In this document: positions 14,558 through 23,396 of the stretch, piece after piece
Layout of the letters: every line of letters begins with the position of its first letter
Numbering within the stretch: position 1 is the first letter of the stretch
Assembly (NCBI GenBank): GCA_046760905.1
Contig: JBHIFB010000043.1
Span: forward strand, 1-24,087
From: JBHIFB01 sp046760905
GTDB taxonomy: Bacteria; Gemmatimonadota; CAZMKB01
DNA: 24,087 nucleotides
Direction of reading: 5' to 3'
The notes under the pieces: model-generated
Told to the model about the DNA's origin: nothing
The model's database searches: none
Seen by the model: the letters and a program-made list of their open reading frames with translations, nothing else
Position numbers and translations under genes: made by a program

Positions 14558-15775
14558 ATGAGTAATCCCGTCCAGAAGATTTCAAGAATGAGCCCTTCCC
14601 TGCTTCTTGTATCCTTCCTCGTGCTGTTTGTGCTCTATGTCATATACAGTCAGAACCTCGTGAACGAGCTCAAAGAGGATGAAGCCATCGTTTCAGAGGC
14701 CTATGGAAAGTTCTGGGCAACCGCCTTCCAGGAGGGGAGAGAGCTGGAAATAATCCAGTCCATATTCAGTCACATCGATTTCCCAGTCGTTGTGATAAAT
14801 GCAAGGGGAAAGCCGCTGCACTGGGAAAACATCGGTGTCCCCGTTGATGCCCGTGATTCCCAGTCTCTCGAGATGGTGAAGCAGATCGCCAGTGAACTCG
14901 ATACATACAATCCACCGTTCACAATGACCGGACCGGGCGGAGAGAAGAATTTCGCGACCGTTCATTACGGGGAATCCAGGATAATCAGGGAACTCCGGTA
15001 CATGCCCTATCTTCAGGCAGCTGTCATAATAGTGTTCGCAATCCTGGCTATATGGATAATACGGTACAACCTCCGGAGTGAGAGGAAGCTTATATGGGTC
15101 GGCATGGCGAGGGAGAGTGCTCACCAGCTGGGTACGCCTCTCTCGTCTCTCAGGGGTTGGGTCGAGCTCCTTAGATTGAGGGAAGAGGCTGCGGTAGATT
15201 CGAGATCGGGAGAGAGTATCCTGGCAACTTCCATCAAAGAGATCACCACCCAGATGAATGAAGACCTGACAAGGCTCACGAAGATAGCCAACCGTTTCGA
15301 GCTCATCGGGAGGACTCCGCGGTTCCAGGAGACTCATGTTGAGGAAATATTGAGGAACATGGAGTTATACTTTCGAGCCAGGATCCCTCAGCGCACTGAG
15401 AGCATAACACTCAATTTCGATGTGCCTGATCTGCCGCCCATCTCTGGAAACCCCGAGCTTCTCGAGTGGGCTTTCGAGAACATCATTAAAAACAGCATCG
15501 ATGCTCTCGAGGGCAGGGGCGGCGTCATTGACGTGACAGCATGGCTTCACGAAGGCAGAGACATTCACATAACAGTCTCTGATACAGGTGTTGGGATCTC
15601 AAAGAGGCTGAGAAAGGATATGTTCAAAGCGGGCATTACGACCAAGGAGAGAGGTTGGGGAGTGGGCCTCTCGCTGGCCAAGAGAATAATCTCCGACTAT
15701 CACAGGGGGAATATAAGACTGATCTCCACATTCGAGAACAAAGGCACGGTTTTCCTCGTGACACTCCCTGTCTGA
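14558..15775 (+). CDS. Membrane-bound sensor histidine kinase
   Basis: A 405-residue two-component sensor. Transmembrane helices at about 12-31 and 151-169 flank a periplasmic sensor region of about 115 residues with no recognised fold. The dimerisation/phosphoacceptor domain has the H-box ESAHQLGTPLSSL with H189. The ATPase domain carries the N-box NIIKNSIDAL, G1 DTGVGIS (342-348) and G2 GWGVGLSLAK (about 366). The AHQLGTPL and TTKERGWGVGLSLAKRII wording is typical of Bacteroidetes/FCB kinases. GAGGAG lies upstream of the ATG. No response regulator is adjacent, so it is an orphan in this window; the regulator at 3285 is a conceivable but unproven partner. Its ligand is unknown. Confidence 0.92.
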   Translation: MSNPVQKISRMSPSLLLVSFLVLFVLYVIYSQNLVNELKEDEAIVSEAYGKFWATAFQEGRELEIIQSIFSHIDFPVVVINARGKPLHWENIGVPVDARDSQSLEMVKQIASELDTYNPPFTMTGPGGEKNFATVHYGESRIIRELRYMPYLQAAVIIVFAILAIWIIRYNLRSERKLIWVGMARESAHQLGTPLSSLRGWVELLRLREEAAVDSRSGESILATSIKEITTQMNEDLTRLTKIANRFELIGRTPRFQETHVEEILRNMELYFRARIPQRTESITLNFDVPDLPPISGNPELLEWAFENIIKNSIDALEGRGGVIDVTAWLHEGRDIHITVSDTGVGISKRLRKDMFKAGITTKERGWGVGLSLAKRIISDYHRGNIRLISTFENKGTVFLVTLPV

Positions 15776-15946
15776 TGATCGATCGCTGATCGTATCAATT
15801 GGAGTATCACCGGGAACGCGTCCTTTCCTCTCATAAAGCTCGGATCAATCGGTCGGACTCATCCAAAGCCGAACTGAAGTTCCTAGAAGCAAATGAAAAC
15901 CAGGATGAAGCTAAAAAGTGAATTCTTTCTGAAAAGAGGGATGACG

Positions 15947-16336
15947 ATGATTGAAACCGCTGTCAACCTGATGTACGATGGGAAGTGGGAAGAGTCCATC
16001 AAAGAATCCTTTAAGGCAGCGAGAACGCATTGTGCCGCATTGCTTGTGAGCCTGGGTGGTGACCCGGAAAATGGCGGGCTTGCCAGGCTTCTGGGGAAGA
16101 TCGAAAGCTCGGGGGGAAGAAAAGTCCCAGAAGATCTTCTGGCGAGATCCAGGAAGCTCGACAGAATGTATTTACTGATAAGGAAGCAGACAGCGAGCAG
16201 GCTTGGATGGAGTGATTATCCAGACGAAGAACAATGTTCCGATATGATCCATAATGCCCGATCGATAGTCAAATATTGCCTGGGCGGTATGAACCGGTCG
16301 CATTCTAACAACAAACCCGTTGACGAGGAAGAGTAA
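15947..16336 (+). CDS. HEPN-like small helical protein
   Basis: A 129-residue, mostly helical protein from ATG 15947. That codon lies 6 nt after AAGAGGG; earlier in-frame ATGs at 15893, 15905 and 15941 are less well placed. The pattern fits a HEPN-type four-helix bundle: an N-terminal helix (EESIKESFKAARTHCAALLVSL), a middle helix pair (RLLGKI; LLARSRKLDRMYL) and a C-terminal helix (CSDMIHNARSIVKYCL). No clear toxin-type R-x(4-6)-H motif is present, so RNase activity is not supported. No nucleotidyltransferase antitoxin is adjacent. It sits 9 nt before gatC, hence probably co-transcribed with the amidotransferase. Assignment to HEPN is by pattern only. Confidence 0.6.
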   Translation: MIETAVNLMYDGKWEESIKESFKAARTHCAALLVSLGGDPENGGLARLLGKIESSGGRKVPEDLLARSRKLDRMYLLIRKQTASRLGWSDYPDEEQCSDMIHNARSIVKYCLGGMNRSHSNNKPVDEEE

Positions 16337-16345
16337 CAATAGGAC

Positions 16346-16657
16346 ATGGATATTTCGCTAGAGGAAGTGAAAAAGATAGCCCATCTTGCCCGTCTGCACA
16401 TGGTGGAAGAGGAGCTCAGGTCACTGGCGCACGACCTCAACCAGATCCTCATATTCCTCGAGAAGCTCTCGAAGCTCGAGTCCTCTCAGACCGGCTCTGA
16501 GCTCGAGATCACCGGCAGCCAAATCGACCTGAGACCCGACAGACCTCTGGATTCCTCCCGGGCGGAAGGCATCAGATCTGCCGCCTGCTCTCCTTTAGAC
16601 ACATACTTCAGCGTGCCGGGTGTTATGGAAAAGAATGAACCTCCTGGAAATTCATAG
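16346..16657 (+). CDS. gatC: Asp-tRNA(Asn)/Glu-tRNA(Gln) amidotransferase subunit C
   Basis: A 103-residue subunit that wraps around and stabilises GatA in the GatCAB complex. The family pattern is clear: SLEEVKKIAHLARL at the start, EEELRSLAHDLNQIL in the first helical half, and a proline-rich extended tail (DLRPDRPLDSS) ending in the PGVMEKN segment. ATG 16346 gives the normal GatC length. The 3' end overlaps gatA by 23 nt, which fits coupled translation of subunits needed in equal amounts. Confidence 0.93.
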   Translation: MDISLEEVKKIAHLARLHMVEEELRSLAHDLNQILIFLEKLSKLESSQTGSELEITGSQIDLRPDRPLDSSRAEGIRSAACSPLDTYFSVPGVMEKNEPPGNS

Positions 16658-18077
16658 AACTCCTGCCCGACAGATCGCTCAGCTCGTGAGAAACGGGGAA
16701 ATCGATCCTGAAGAGGTGGTAGAGCACTTCTTGGAAAGGATTCAAAGCCTGGACGATGAGATCAACAGCTTCGTCCACCTTAATAAGGATGGTGCGCTCG
16801 AGAGAGCAGGGAGGTTGCGAGCGAAGTTAAAGGTTGGTGGCGAAGCAGGAGTGCTTTGCGGTGTACCGGTCGCGGTGAAAGACAACATCGTAACCTGCGG
16901 AATGCCTACGACCTGCTGTTCGAAGATGCTTTCAGGTTACATTCCACCTTACAACGCAACTGTAATTGAGAGACTGCTTGCGGCTGATGCGATAATCATA
17001 GGAAAGACTAACATGGATGAATTCGCCATGGGTTCATCGAATGAGACATCGTTCTTTGGTCCCGTGAAAAATCCGGGTGCTTTGGACCGTGTCCCTGGTG
17101 GTTCAAGTGGTGGTTCCTGCGCAGCCGTGGCTGCTGGCTTTGCTCCCCTTGCTCTCGGATCGGATACCGGTGGTTCGATCAGGCAGCCTGCAGCACTCTG
17201 CGGTGTCGTCGGGCTCAAGCCCACCTACGGGATGGTTTCCAGGTATGGCCTGATCGCCTTTGCCAGTTCCCTGGATCAGATAGGGCCAATTGCAATGGAT
17301 GTCGAGGATGCCTCTCTACTTCTCTCTGTAATAGGAGGCCACGATCCGCTGGACTCGACGAGCCTTTGCAGGGACGTCTCCGATATCCATGAGGAGATCG
17401 GTCAAGATGTGGAAGGAATGAGAATAGGGGTTCCCACAGAGTATTTCCCTCCCGAGCTCGAGGGATCGGTAAGGAATGCCTGCGAAACCGCGTTGAAATT
17501 GCTTGAGCATGAGGGGGCCGAGATAGTGAAGATATCCCTTCCCCTCACCGAGTTTGCGCTCGCAGCATACCACATCGTTGCGAATGCCGAGGCGTCATCC
17601 AACCTTGCCCGCTATGATGGTGTCAGGTTCGGTTTCAGGGGCGCCACCGCTTTGGATCTCTGGGAAATGTATGCAAGGACCAGAAGCGAGGGATTCGGCA
17701 GAGAGGTGAAAAGGAGAGTAATGCTGGGTACATTCGTCCTGTCTGAGGGATACTACGGCGAATATTACCTGAAGGGAATGAGGGCGAGGAACCTGATAAA
17801 GAGGGAATTTAAAGATGCTTTCGATAAAATAGATGTGATACTCGCACCCACGACGCCGGATCCGGCCTTCAAGCTCGGTGAGCGTCTCGAGAGTCCTGTA
17901 AGCATGTATATGTCAGATGTCTTCGTCACACCGGCAAACCTCGCCGGTATACCAGCGGTGTCGATTCCTGCCGGGTCAGATCGTGGACTGCCTGTCGGAA
18001 TCCAGCTTCTGGGCAGCCACTGCGGCGAGAAAACCATTCTCACTGTAGCAAAGATGCTGGAGGGTCGTCTGAATTGA
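16635..18077 (+). CDS. gatA: Asp-tRNA(Asn)/Glu-tRNA(Gln) amidotransferase subunit A
   Basis: Amidase subunit that releases ammonia from glutamine for transamidation of misacylated Glu-tRNA(Gln) or Asp-tRNA(Asn). It has 480 residues from ATG 16635; an in-frame GTG at 16620 would add five unconserved residues. The amidase-signature triad is intact: K82 in AVKDNI, S157 in GGSSGGS and the nucleophile S181 in SDTGGSIRQPA. The family landmarks KTNMDEFAMGSSNE, GLKPTYGMVSRYGL and NLAGIPAVSIPAG are also present. It shares bases with gatC at its start and with gatB at its stop (TGATG). Confidence 0.97.
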   Translation: MNLLEIHRTPARQIAQLVRNGEIDPEEVVEHFLERIQSLDDEINSFVHLNKDGALERAGRLRAKLKVGGEAGVLCGVPVAVKDNIVTCGMPTTCCSKMLSGYIPPYNATVIERLLAADAIIIGKTNMDEFAMGSSNETSFFGPVKNPGALDRVPGGSSGGSCAAVAAGFAPLALGSDTGGSIRQPAALCGVVGLKPTYGMVSRYGLIAFASSLDQIGPIAMDVEDASLLLSVIGGHDPLDSTSLCRDVSDIHEEIGQDVEGMRIGVPTEYFPPELEGSVRNACETALKLLEHEGAEIVKISLPLTEFALAAYHIVANAEASSNLARYDGVRFGFRGATALDLWEMYARTRSEGFGREVKRRVMLGTFVLSEGYYGEYYLKGMRARNLIKREFKDAFDKIDVILAPTTPDPAFKLGERLESPVSMYMSDVFVTPANLAGIPAVSIPAGSDRGLPVGIQLLGSHCGEKTILTVAKMLEGRLN

Positions 18078-19510
18078 TGCAGTATGAACCTGTTATAGGG
18101 CTCGAGGTTCACGCACAGCTCTCGACGGAAACAAAGCTGTTCTGCTCCTGTAAAGCGACATACGGCGGTGAGCCGAACACGATGATCTGTCCCACATGCG
18201 CGGGGCTACCCGGAGCGCTGCCGGTTCTTAACGAAAAAGCGGTACAATACGCCGTCATGACGGCCAAGGCGTTGAGATGTTCAGTCCACGAGCGATCAGT
18301 GTTTGCGAGGAAGAACTATTTTTACCCGGATCTGCCGAAGGGATATCAAATAACACAGTATGAAATGCCCATCGCAACCTGTGGTTCCATCGATGTTGAC
18401 TTCGAACATGGTGTGCGCAGCGTAAATATTCGAAGAGTTCATCTTGAAGAGGATGCCGGGAAATCGATCCATTCGGCCGGTGGCTTAACACTCATCGATC
18501 TCAACAGGTGCGGGATTCCTCTGTTGGAAATCGTATCTGAGCCTCAACTTTTTTGCCCGAGAGAAGCATCTCAATACATGAAGAGACTGAGGCAGATTTT
18601 GCTTTATCTTGGCGTGAGTGATGTGAACATGGAAGAAGGCAGTCTCAGATGTGATGCGAACGTTTCGGTAAGATTCGGGGCACAGGGGAAGCTTGGCACG
18701 AGGACTGAACTGAAGAACCTCAATTCATTCAGATTCCTCGAGAAAGCCCTGTCGAAAGAGATAGAGCGCCAGAGGAATCTCCTTGAGAGAGGTGCACGGA
18801 TACTTCCTGAAACCCTCCTCTGGGATGAAGAGAAGGAAGAGGTGAGGGTGATGAGAGTAAAGGAAGAAGAGCAGGATTATCGTTATTTTCCCGAGCCGGA
18901 TCTCATCCCTCTCGAAATCGATTCCGCCTTCATCCGGGAAGCGGACGAAAAGCTTCCTGAGCTCCCGCTTGTGCGCAAGAAGCGCTTCACCGAGCAGTAC
19001 GCCCTTAGTGAAAAGGACTCGGAGGTACTCACACAGAGCAAGAGCCTCGCGGATTATTTCGAGGAGGTAGTAGGCTACAATGTCCCTGCAAAAATGGCGA
19101 GCGACTGGATCAGGGTCCAGGTTATGGCCGAAATCAAGAAAAGGGGCCTGTGCATAACGGATTTGCCCATCGGGCCTTCATCGCTCGCCTCCCTTTTGGA
19201 GCTCAAAGAGAGGGGCAGAATCAGTATGCCGGCCGCAAAGAAGGTGTTTTCAATGATGCTCGAGGGGGCCGGGGAACCAATGGAAATCATTGCGAGAGAA
19301 GGACTTGCAAGGATGGACCGGTCCGATGAGCTTGAGAAGGTCATAGATCAAGTGTTAAGTGACCTGGCGCCTCTTGTAAGACGTTACAGGAAGGGCAAGA
19401 CTGCATTACTCGATAGATTTGTAGGCGAGGTGATGAAAAGGACCCGGCGGCGAGCCGATCCCGAGAATGTACGGGAGCTTTTCCTCAAGAAGCTTGGAGT
19501 GCGGAAGTGA
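18077..19510 (+). CDS. gatB: Asp-tRNA(Asn)/Glu-tRNA(Gln) amidotransferase subunit B
   Basis: Kinase-transamidase subunit, 477 residues, that activates the tRNA-bound Glu or Asp with ATP and accepts ammonia from GatA. It opens with YEPVIGLEVHAQL; putative zinc ligands are C23, C25, C38 and C41 (CSC and CPTC). Core signatures are KNYFYPDLPKGYQ, HLEEDAGKS, GIPLLEIVSEP and RTELKNLNSF. A YqeY-like helical tail domain that binds tRNA occupies roughly the last 150 residues. ATG 18077 overlaps the gatA stop by one base. A complete gatCAB implies that the organism lacks, or supplements, direct GlnRS and/or AsnRS; neither gene is in the window. Confidence 0.97.
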   Translation: MQYEPVIGLEVHAQLSTETKLFCSCKATYGGEPNTMICPTCAGLPGALPVLNEKAVQYAVMTAKALRCSVHERSVFARKNYFYPDLPKGYQITQYEMPIATCGSIDVDFEHGVRSVNIRRVHLEEDAGKSIHSAGGLTLIDLNRCGIPLLEIVSEPQLFCPREASQYMKRLRQILLYLGVSDVNMEEGSLRCDANVSVRFGAQGKLGTRTELKNLNSFRFLEKALSKEIERQRNLLERGARILPETLLWDEEKEEVRVMRVKEEEQDYRYFPEPDLIPLEIDSAFIREADEKLPELPLVRKKRFTEQYALSEKDSEVLTQSKSLADYFEEVVGYNVPAKMASDWIRVQVMAEIKKRGLCITDLPIGPSSLASLLELKERGRISMPAAKKVFSMMLEGAGEPMEIIAREGLARMDRSDELEKVIDQVLSDLAPLVRRYRKGKTALLDRFVGEVMKRTRRRADPENVRELFLKKLGVRK

Positions 19511-19565
19511 ATGATCCGCGGTGGGGAATCTGTCCCTGCATGAGTCTGCCAGAGCTTCATTTCCT

Positions 19566-19580
19566 CTGCCCCGAGGGCAG
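19566..19580 (+). other. Small perfect hairpin behind gatB
   Basis: CTGCCC (19566-19571) pairs with GGGCAG (19575-19580) across a 3-nt loop. No T-run follows on the + strand, so it is not a standard intrinsic terminator. It might stabilise the 3' end of the gat transcript or be chance. Confidence 0.3.
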
Positions 19581-19596
19581 TTGAAAAGAGGTCATA

Positions 19597-19806
19597 ATGG
19601 CATACACCTGCCATATTGGCACCATACTTTCAAGAATTGTTTTCTTCACCCTCTGTGCAGTTTGGATCGGAGGTCGTAATCTATTGAAAAATAGAAAGTT
19701 ACAATTTGCGTTGGTGGGACCAGCCTATGGCATACCTTTTGCTTCTCAGCCAGGTTGGAAAGGAATTCTATGCATTGGATCCCCAGGAGGTGTGTATCAT
19801 GGGTAA
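19597..19806 (+). CDS. Possible small membrane protein ahead of htpX
   Basis: A 69-residue frame whose ATG has GAGG 5 nt upstream. Residues about 9-26 are hydrophobic (TILSRIVFFTLCAVWIGG), suggesting one membrane helix. The tail is basic, then Gly/Pro-rich. Its stop overlaps the htpX start by 8 nt, which would couple translation. I recognise no family, and the last third reads through the htpX ribosome binding site, so it may be a chance frame. It fills an otherwise gene-free 288-bp gap between gatB and htpX. Confidence 0.3.
   Translation: MAYTCHIGTILSRIVFFTLCAVWIGGRNLLKNRKLQFALVGPAYGIPFASQPGWKGILCIGSPGGVYHG
19785..19790 (+). promoter_or_regulatory. Ribosome binding site deciding the htpX start
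   Basis: AGGAGG lies 8 nt before ATG 19799. It rules against a longer in-frame start at TTG 19706, which would add a 31-residue tail not typical of HtpX. Confidence 0.75.
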
Positions 19807-20644
19807 TCATTTGAAAACAACTATCTTGCTGGCTTCTCTCACTGCCCTCATAATCCTGATCGGCAGGTTTCTGGGAGGACAGTCTGGCATGGTGTTCGCC
19901 TTTCTTCTCGCAGCTCTCATGAACCTGGGAAGCTACTGGTTTTCCGACCGTATCGTCCTGGCGATGTATCGAGCAAGGGAAGTGTCAGAATCTGAGGAGC
20001 CTGGATTGCATTCGATAGTCAGGAGGCTATCTCAGAGAGCCGGTATTCCCATGCCAAGGATACATATCACCGACAGTCCTTCACCGAATGCCTTCGCGAC
20101 GGGAAGGGATCCATCTCATGCCGCAGTCGCTGTCACGCGGGGGCTCCTGGAAGTCATGGGAGAAGCGGAAATCGAGGGAGTACTCGCTCACGAGCTCGCA
20201 CACGTGAAGAACCGGGATATACTCATTAGTTCCGTCGCTGCCACGCTCGCCGGTGCGATCATGATTATAGCCAGTATGGCGAGATGGGCGGCACTTTTCG
20301 GGGGCTTCGGAAGGAGCAATGACCGGGATGGAGGGGCGATAGGTCTTTTGATCACAGCTTTTGTAGCTCCGATAGCGGCGATGCTGATTCAGCTCGCCAT
20401 CTCCAGATCGAGGGAGTTTCAGGCTGATTACACGGGAGCGAAAATCTCGGGCAACCCGCGGAGGCTCGCCTCTGCGCTAAAAAAACTCGCAGTGGCCACA
20501 AAGAAGCTTCCAATGCGGGCCAGTCCGTCGACGGCCCACATGTTCATAGTGAATCCACTGGCAGGTGGAGGAGTCGCGAAACTTTTCAGCACGCACCCGC
20601 CGCTCGAGGAGCGAATAGCCAGGCTGGAGAGGATGGCCATGTAA
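19799..20644 (+). CDS. htpX: Membrane-bound zinc metalloprotease HtpX
   Basis: M48-family protease of the cytoplasmic membrane that clears damaged or misfolded membrane proteins under stress; 281 residues, near the usual 280-295. Two N-terminal transmembrane helices (about 8-24 and 31-50) precede the catalytic domain. The domain carries PSPNAFATG, the zinc motif HELAH (H131-H135) followed by VKNRD, two more hydrophobic helices, and SREFQADYTGA holding the third zinc ligand glutamate. It ends with the FSTHPPLEERIARLE motif diagnostic of HtpX. clpB follows 52 nt later, so a protein quality-control pair is likely. No CIRCE or other heat-shock operator was seen upstream. Confidence 0.96.
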   Translation: MGNHLKTTILLASLTALIILIGRFLGGQSGMVFAFLLAALMNLGSYWFSDRIVLAMYRAREVSESEEPGLHSIVRRLSQRAGIPMPRIHITDSPSPNAFATGRDPSHAAVAVTRGLLEVMGEAEIEGVLAHELAHVKNRDILISSVAATLAGAIMIIASMARWAALFGGFGRSNDRDGGAIGLLITAFVAPIAAMLIQLAISRSREFQADYTGAKISGNPRRLASALKKLAVATKKLPMRASPSTAHMFIVNPLAGGGVAKLFSTHPPLEERIARLERMAM

Positions 20645-20696
20645 GCATGCTTGATACATCGGTGTCACGATTATGAAGTATTAGGAGGCGAGAAAT

Positions 20697-23396
20697 ATGA
20701 GATTCGATAGATTCACTGTGAGAGCTCAGGAGGCCATCTCCGATGCGCAGGACCTGGCTCTCGAAAGAGGTAACCCGGAGGTGGATTCCCTTCACCTCCT
20801 CATGTCGCTTCTGGGACAGAGTGACGGGACAACGGGTCCGGTTGTGGACAAGCTGGGAGGAAACAGGGAAGCCCTGTGGAAAGAGTGTGAAGAGGCCACC
20901 GATAGGCTCGTTAAAGTTTCAGGTGGTGGAGTGGGACAGATCGGCGTATCGCCAGCTCTCAGGGAAGACCTCAAGCAGGCCTTTAAAGAGATGGATGCCC
21001 TCAAGGACGATTATGTTTCCACGGAACACCTGCTACTCGCCATGTCACGGAATGGCGGGGAGTGCGGAGAGATCATGAGACGGAATGGCCTAACCAGGGA
21101 TAGCATACTGAAAGCCCTTGTTGATATAAGAGGTACACAGCGGGTAACCGATCAGAATGCGGAGGACCGGTACCAGGCTCTCGAAAGGTTCGGTAGGGAC
21201 CTCGTGGAGCTTGCCAGGAAGAACAAGCTGGATCCTGTCATCGGGCGTGATGAGGAGGTGAGGAGGGTGATCCAGGTACTTTCAAGGAGAACGAAAAACA
21301 ATCCGGTCCTGATCGGTGAACCTGGTGTGGGGAAAACGGCTATTGCCGAGGGACTCGCCCAGAGGATCGTGAACGGTGATGTGCCTGAATCTCTGAAAAA
21401 CAAGCGCCTGGTCCAGCTCGATATGGGTTCCCTCGTCGCCGGAACGAAGTTCAGGGGAGAATTCGAGGACAGGCTCAAGGCGGTGCTTCGAACAGTCGCA
21501 GACTCAGCCGGGGAGATAATACTGTTCATCGATGAAATGCACACTCTCGTGGGTGCGGGGGCAGCAGAGGGTGCTATTGATGCATCTAACATGCTGAAAC
21601 CAGCGCTTGCGCGGGGTGAGCTGCACTGCATAGGTGCCACAACGCTTGATGAATACAGGAAGCATGTAGAGAAAGATGCAGCGCTTGAGAGGAGATTTCA
21701 GCCGGTCTTTATAGGCGAACCCTCCACCGATGATGCTGTGGCCATCCTTAGGGGATTGAAGGAGAGGTATGAGGTTCACCACGGTGTAAGGATAACCGAT
21801 CCGGCCATCATCGCCGCTGTTAGGCTTTCACAGAGGTACATCACAGATAGGTTTTTGCCCGACAAGGCAATTGACCTGATTGATGAGGCGGCATCAAGGC
21901 TCAGAATCGAAATAGACAGCATGCCGACGGAGGTCGACCAGGTCGAGAGGAAGATAATGGGACTTGAGATCGAGAAGCAGGCCCTGCTTAAAGAGAGGGA
22001 TGCATCATCCAGGGATAGGCTTGTTGCCCTTGAGAAGGAGCTCGCCGAGTTGAGGGAGAAGAGCGATAGGCTCAAAGCGCAATGGAAGAATGAGCGGGAT
22101 GCAATCTCTTCGCTGAGGGAGGTGAAGCGGAAGATAGAGGAGGCGAGAGTCGAAGCGCAGAATGCGGAACGGGTAGGGGATCTGACGAAAGCATCCCAGA
22201 TACGCTACGGTTTGCTTCCTCAGCATGAGAAGGAGCTGGAGGAACTAAAAGAGCGTCTGGCAGAGCTTCAGAAGAATGTGAAAATGCTCAAAGAGGAGGT
22301 GGAATCGGAGGACATCGCTGAAGTGGTCTCCCGCTGGACGGGCATACCGGTTTCAAGGCTTCTGGAGGAAGAGGCTGAGAAGCTCATAAAGATGGAGGAG
22401 AGGCTGAAGACGCGGCTCGTCGGCCAGGACGAGGCTATCGAGGTGGTGGCAGATTCGGTGAGAAGGGCCAGGGCCGGCCTTGGAGATCCTTCACGGCCGA
22501 TCGGAAGTTTCATCTTCATGGGGCCCACCGGTGTCGGAAAGACGGAGCTTGCGAGAGCACTGGCGGAGTTCCTCTTCGATGACGAGAAAGCCATGGTGAG
22601 GATCGACATGTCTGAGTTCATGGAGAAGCACTCGGTTTCCAGGCTCATCGGGGCACCCCCCGGATATGTGGGTCATGATGAAGGTGGCTACCTGACAGAA
22701 GCTGTCAGGAGAAGGCCTTTCTCTATAGTCCTGTTCGATGAAACTGAGAAAGCTCATCCGGATGTATTCAATACCCTTCTTCAGATACTCGAGGACGGAA
22801 GACTCACCGATGGAAAAGGAAGGACAGTTGATTTCAAGAATACGATTATCATCATGACTTCCAACATAGGGAGCCATCTGATACAGGAATATCATAAGCG
22901 TATCGGGTTCAGGCATGCCCCTACGAGTGAAGACGATCGAATGGAGATCATCAATGAGTACCAGCAGATAAAGAAGGAAGTGTACGATGCGCTTAGGGAG
23001 AAATTCAAGCCCGAGTTTCTCAACAGAATAGATGAGATCGTGATCTTCAACGCCCTTAGCCCCCAACACATGAAGAAAATCGTGGACATTCAGCTGGCTA
23101 CGGTTGGGAAGAGGATTGTGGAAAAGGGACTCAGGTTAGAACTCACAGAGCGGGCGAAGGAGCTCCTTGTCGAGAGAGCATATGATCCGGTATACGGGGC
23201 CAGGCCCTTGAAGCGGAGGATCCAGAAAGACATCCTCGATCCGCTCGCAAAGAGGATCCTGATAGGGGAATTCAAGGAGGGAGATGCCGTGCTCGTTGAT
23301 GTCACAGGAGGCAGTGAATCCTCGGGTGGTGATTCTTTCAGTTTCTCATTAAAAGACTCAGCCATCCATCGCGAGGAGGCTCCTCTACCTGCCTGA
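20697..23396 (+). CDS. clpB: ATP-dependent disaggregase ClpB
   Basis: Hexameric AAA+ chaperone that, with DnaK, pulls proteins out of aggregates; 899 residues. The order is an N-domain with two Clp_N repeats (1-145), AAA-1 with Walker A GEPGVGKT (207-214) and IDEMHTLVGAG, the long coiled-coil M-domain (about 410-530) that identifies ClpB rather than ClpA or ClpC, and AAA-2. AAA-2 has Walker A GPTGVGKT (609-616), the pore loop GYVGHDEGG and Walker B LFDE (679-682). LFDETEKAHPD has T where I or V is usual. The start follows AGGAGG at a good distance. The C-terminus has a serine-rich tail (SSGGDSFSFS) and overlaps the convergent epimerase gene by 12 nt. Confidence 0.97.
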   Translation: MRFDRFTVRAQEAISDAQDLALERGNPEVDSLHLLMSLLGQSDGTTGPVVDKLGGNREALWKECEEATDRLVKVSGGGVGQIGVSPALREDLKQAFKEMDALKDDYVSTEHLLLAMSRNGGECGEIMRRNGLTRDSILKALVDIRGTQRVTDQNAEDRYQALERFGRDLVELARKNKLDPVIGRDEEVRRVIQVLSRRTKNNPVLIGEPGVGKTAIAEGLAQRIVNGDVPESLKNKRLVQLDMGSLVAGTKFRGEFEDRLKAVLRTVADSAGEIILFIDEMHTLVGAGAAEGAIDASNMLKPALARGELHCIGATTLDEYRKHVEKDAALERRFQPVFIGEPSTDDAVAILRGLKERYEVHHGVRITDPAIIAAVRLSQRYITDRFLPDKAIDLIDEAASRLRIEIDSMPTEVDQVERKIMGLEIEKQALLKERDASSRDRLVALEKELAELREKSDRLKAQWKNERDAISSLREVKRKIEEARVEAQNAERVGDLTKASQIRYGLLPQHEKELEELKERLAELQKNVKMLKEEVESEDIAEVVSRWTGIPVSRLLEEEAEKLIKMEERLKTRLVGQDEAIEVVADSVRRARAGLGDPSRPIGSFIFMGPTGVGKTELARALAEFLFDDEKAMVRIDMSEFMEKHSVSRLIGAPPGYVGHDEGGYLTEAVRRRPFSIVLFDETEKAHPDVFNTLLQILEDGRLTDGKGRTVDFKNTIIIMTSNIGSHLIQEYHKRIGFRHAPTSEDDRMEIINEYQQIKKEVYDALREKFKPEFLNRIDEIVIFNALSPQHMKKIVDIQLATVGKRIVEKGLRLELTERAKELLVERAYDPVYGARPLKRRIQKDILDPLAKRILIGEFKEGDAVLVDVTGGSESSGGDSFSFSLKDSAIHREEAPLPA

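Noticed and set aside
20645..20696. CIRCE-type heat-shock operator before clpB
   Set aside because: The 52-bp gap contains no TTAGCACTC-type inverted repeat.
22491..23069. 192-codon - strand frame opposite clpB
   Set aside because: It is an antisense shadow of the conserved AAA-2 domain.
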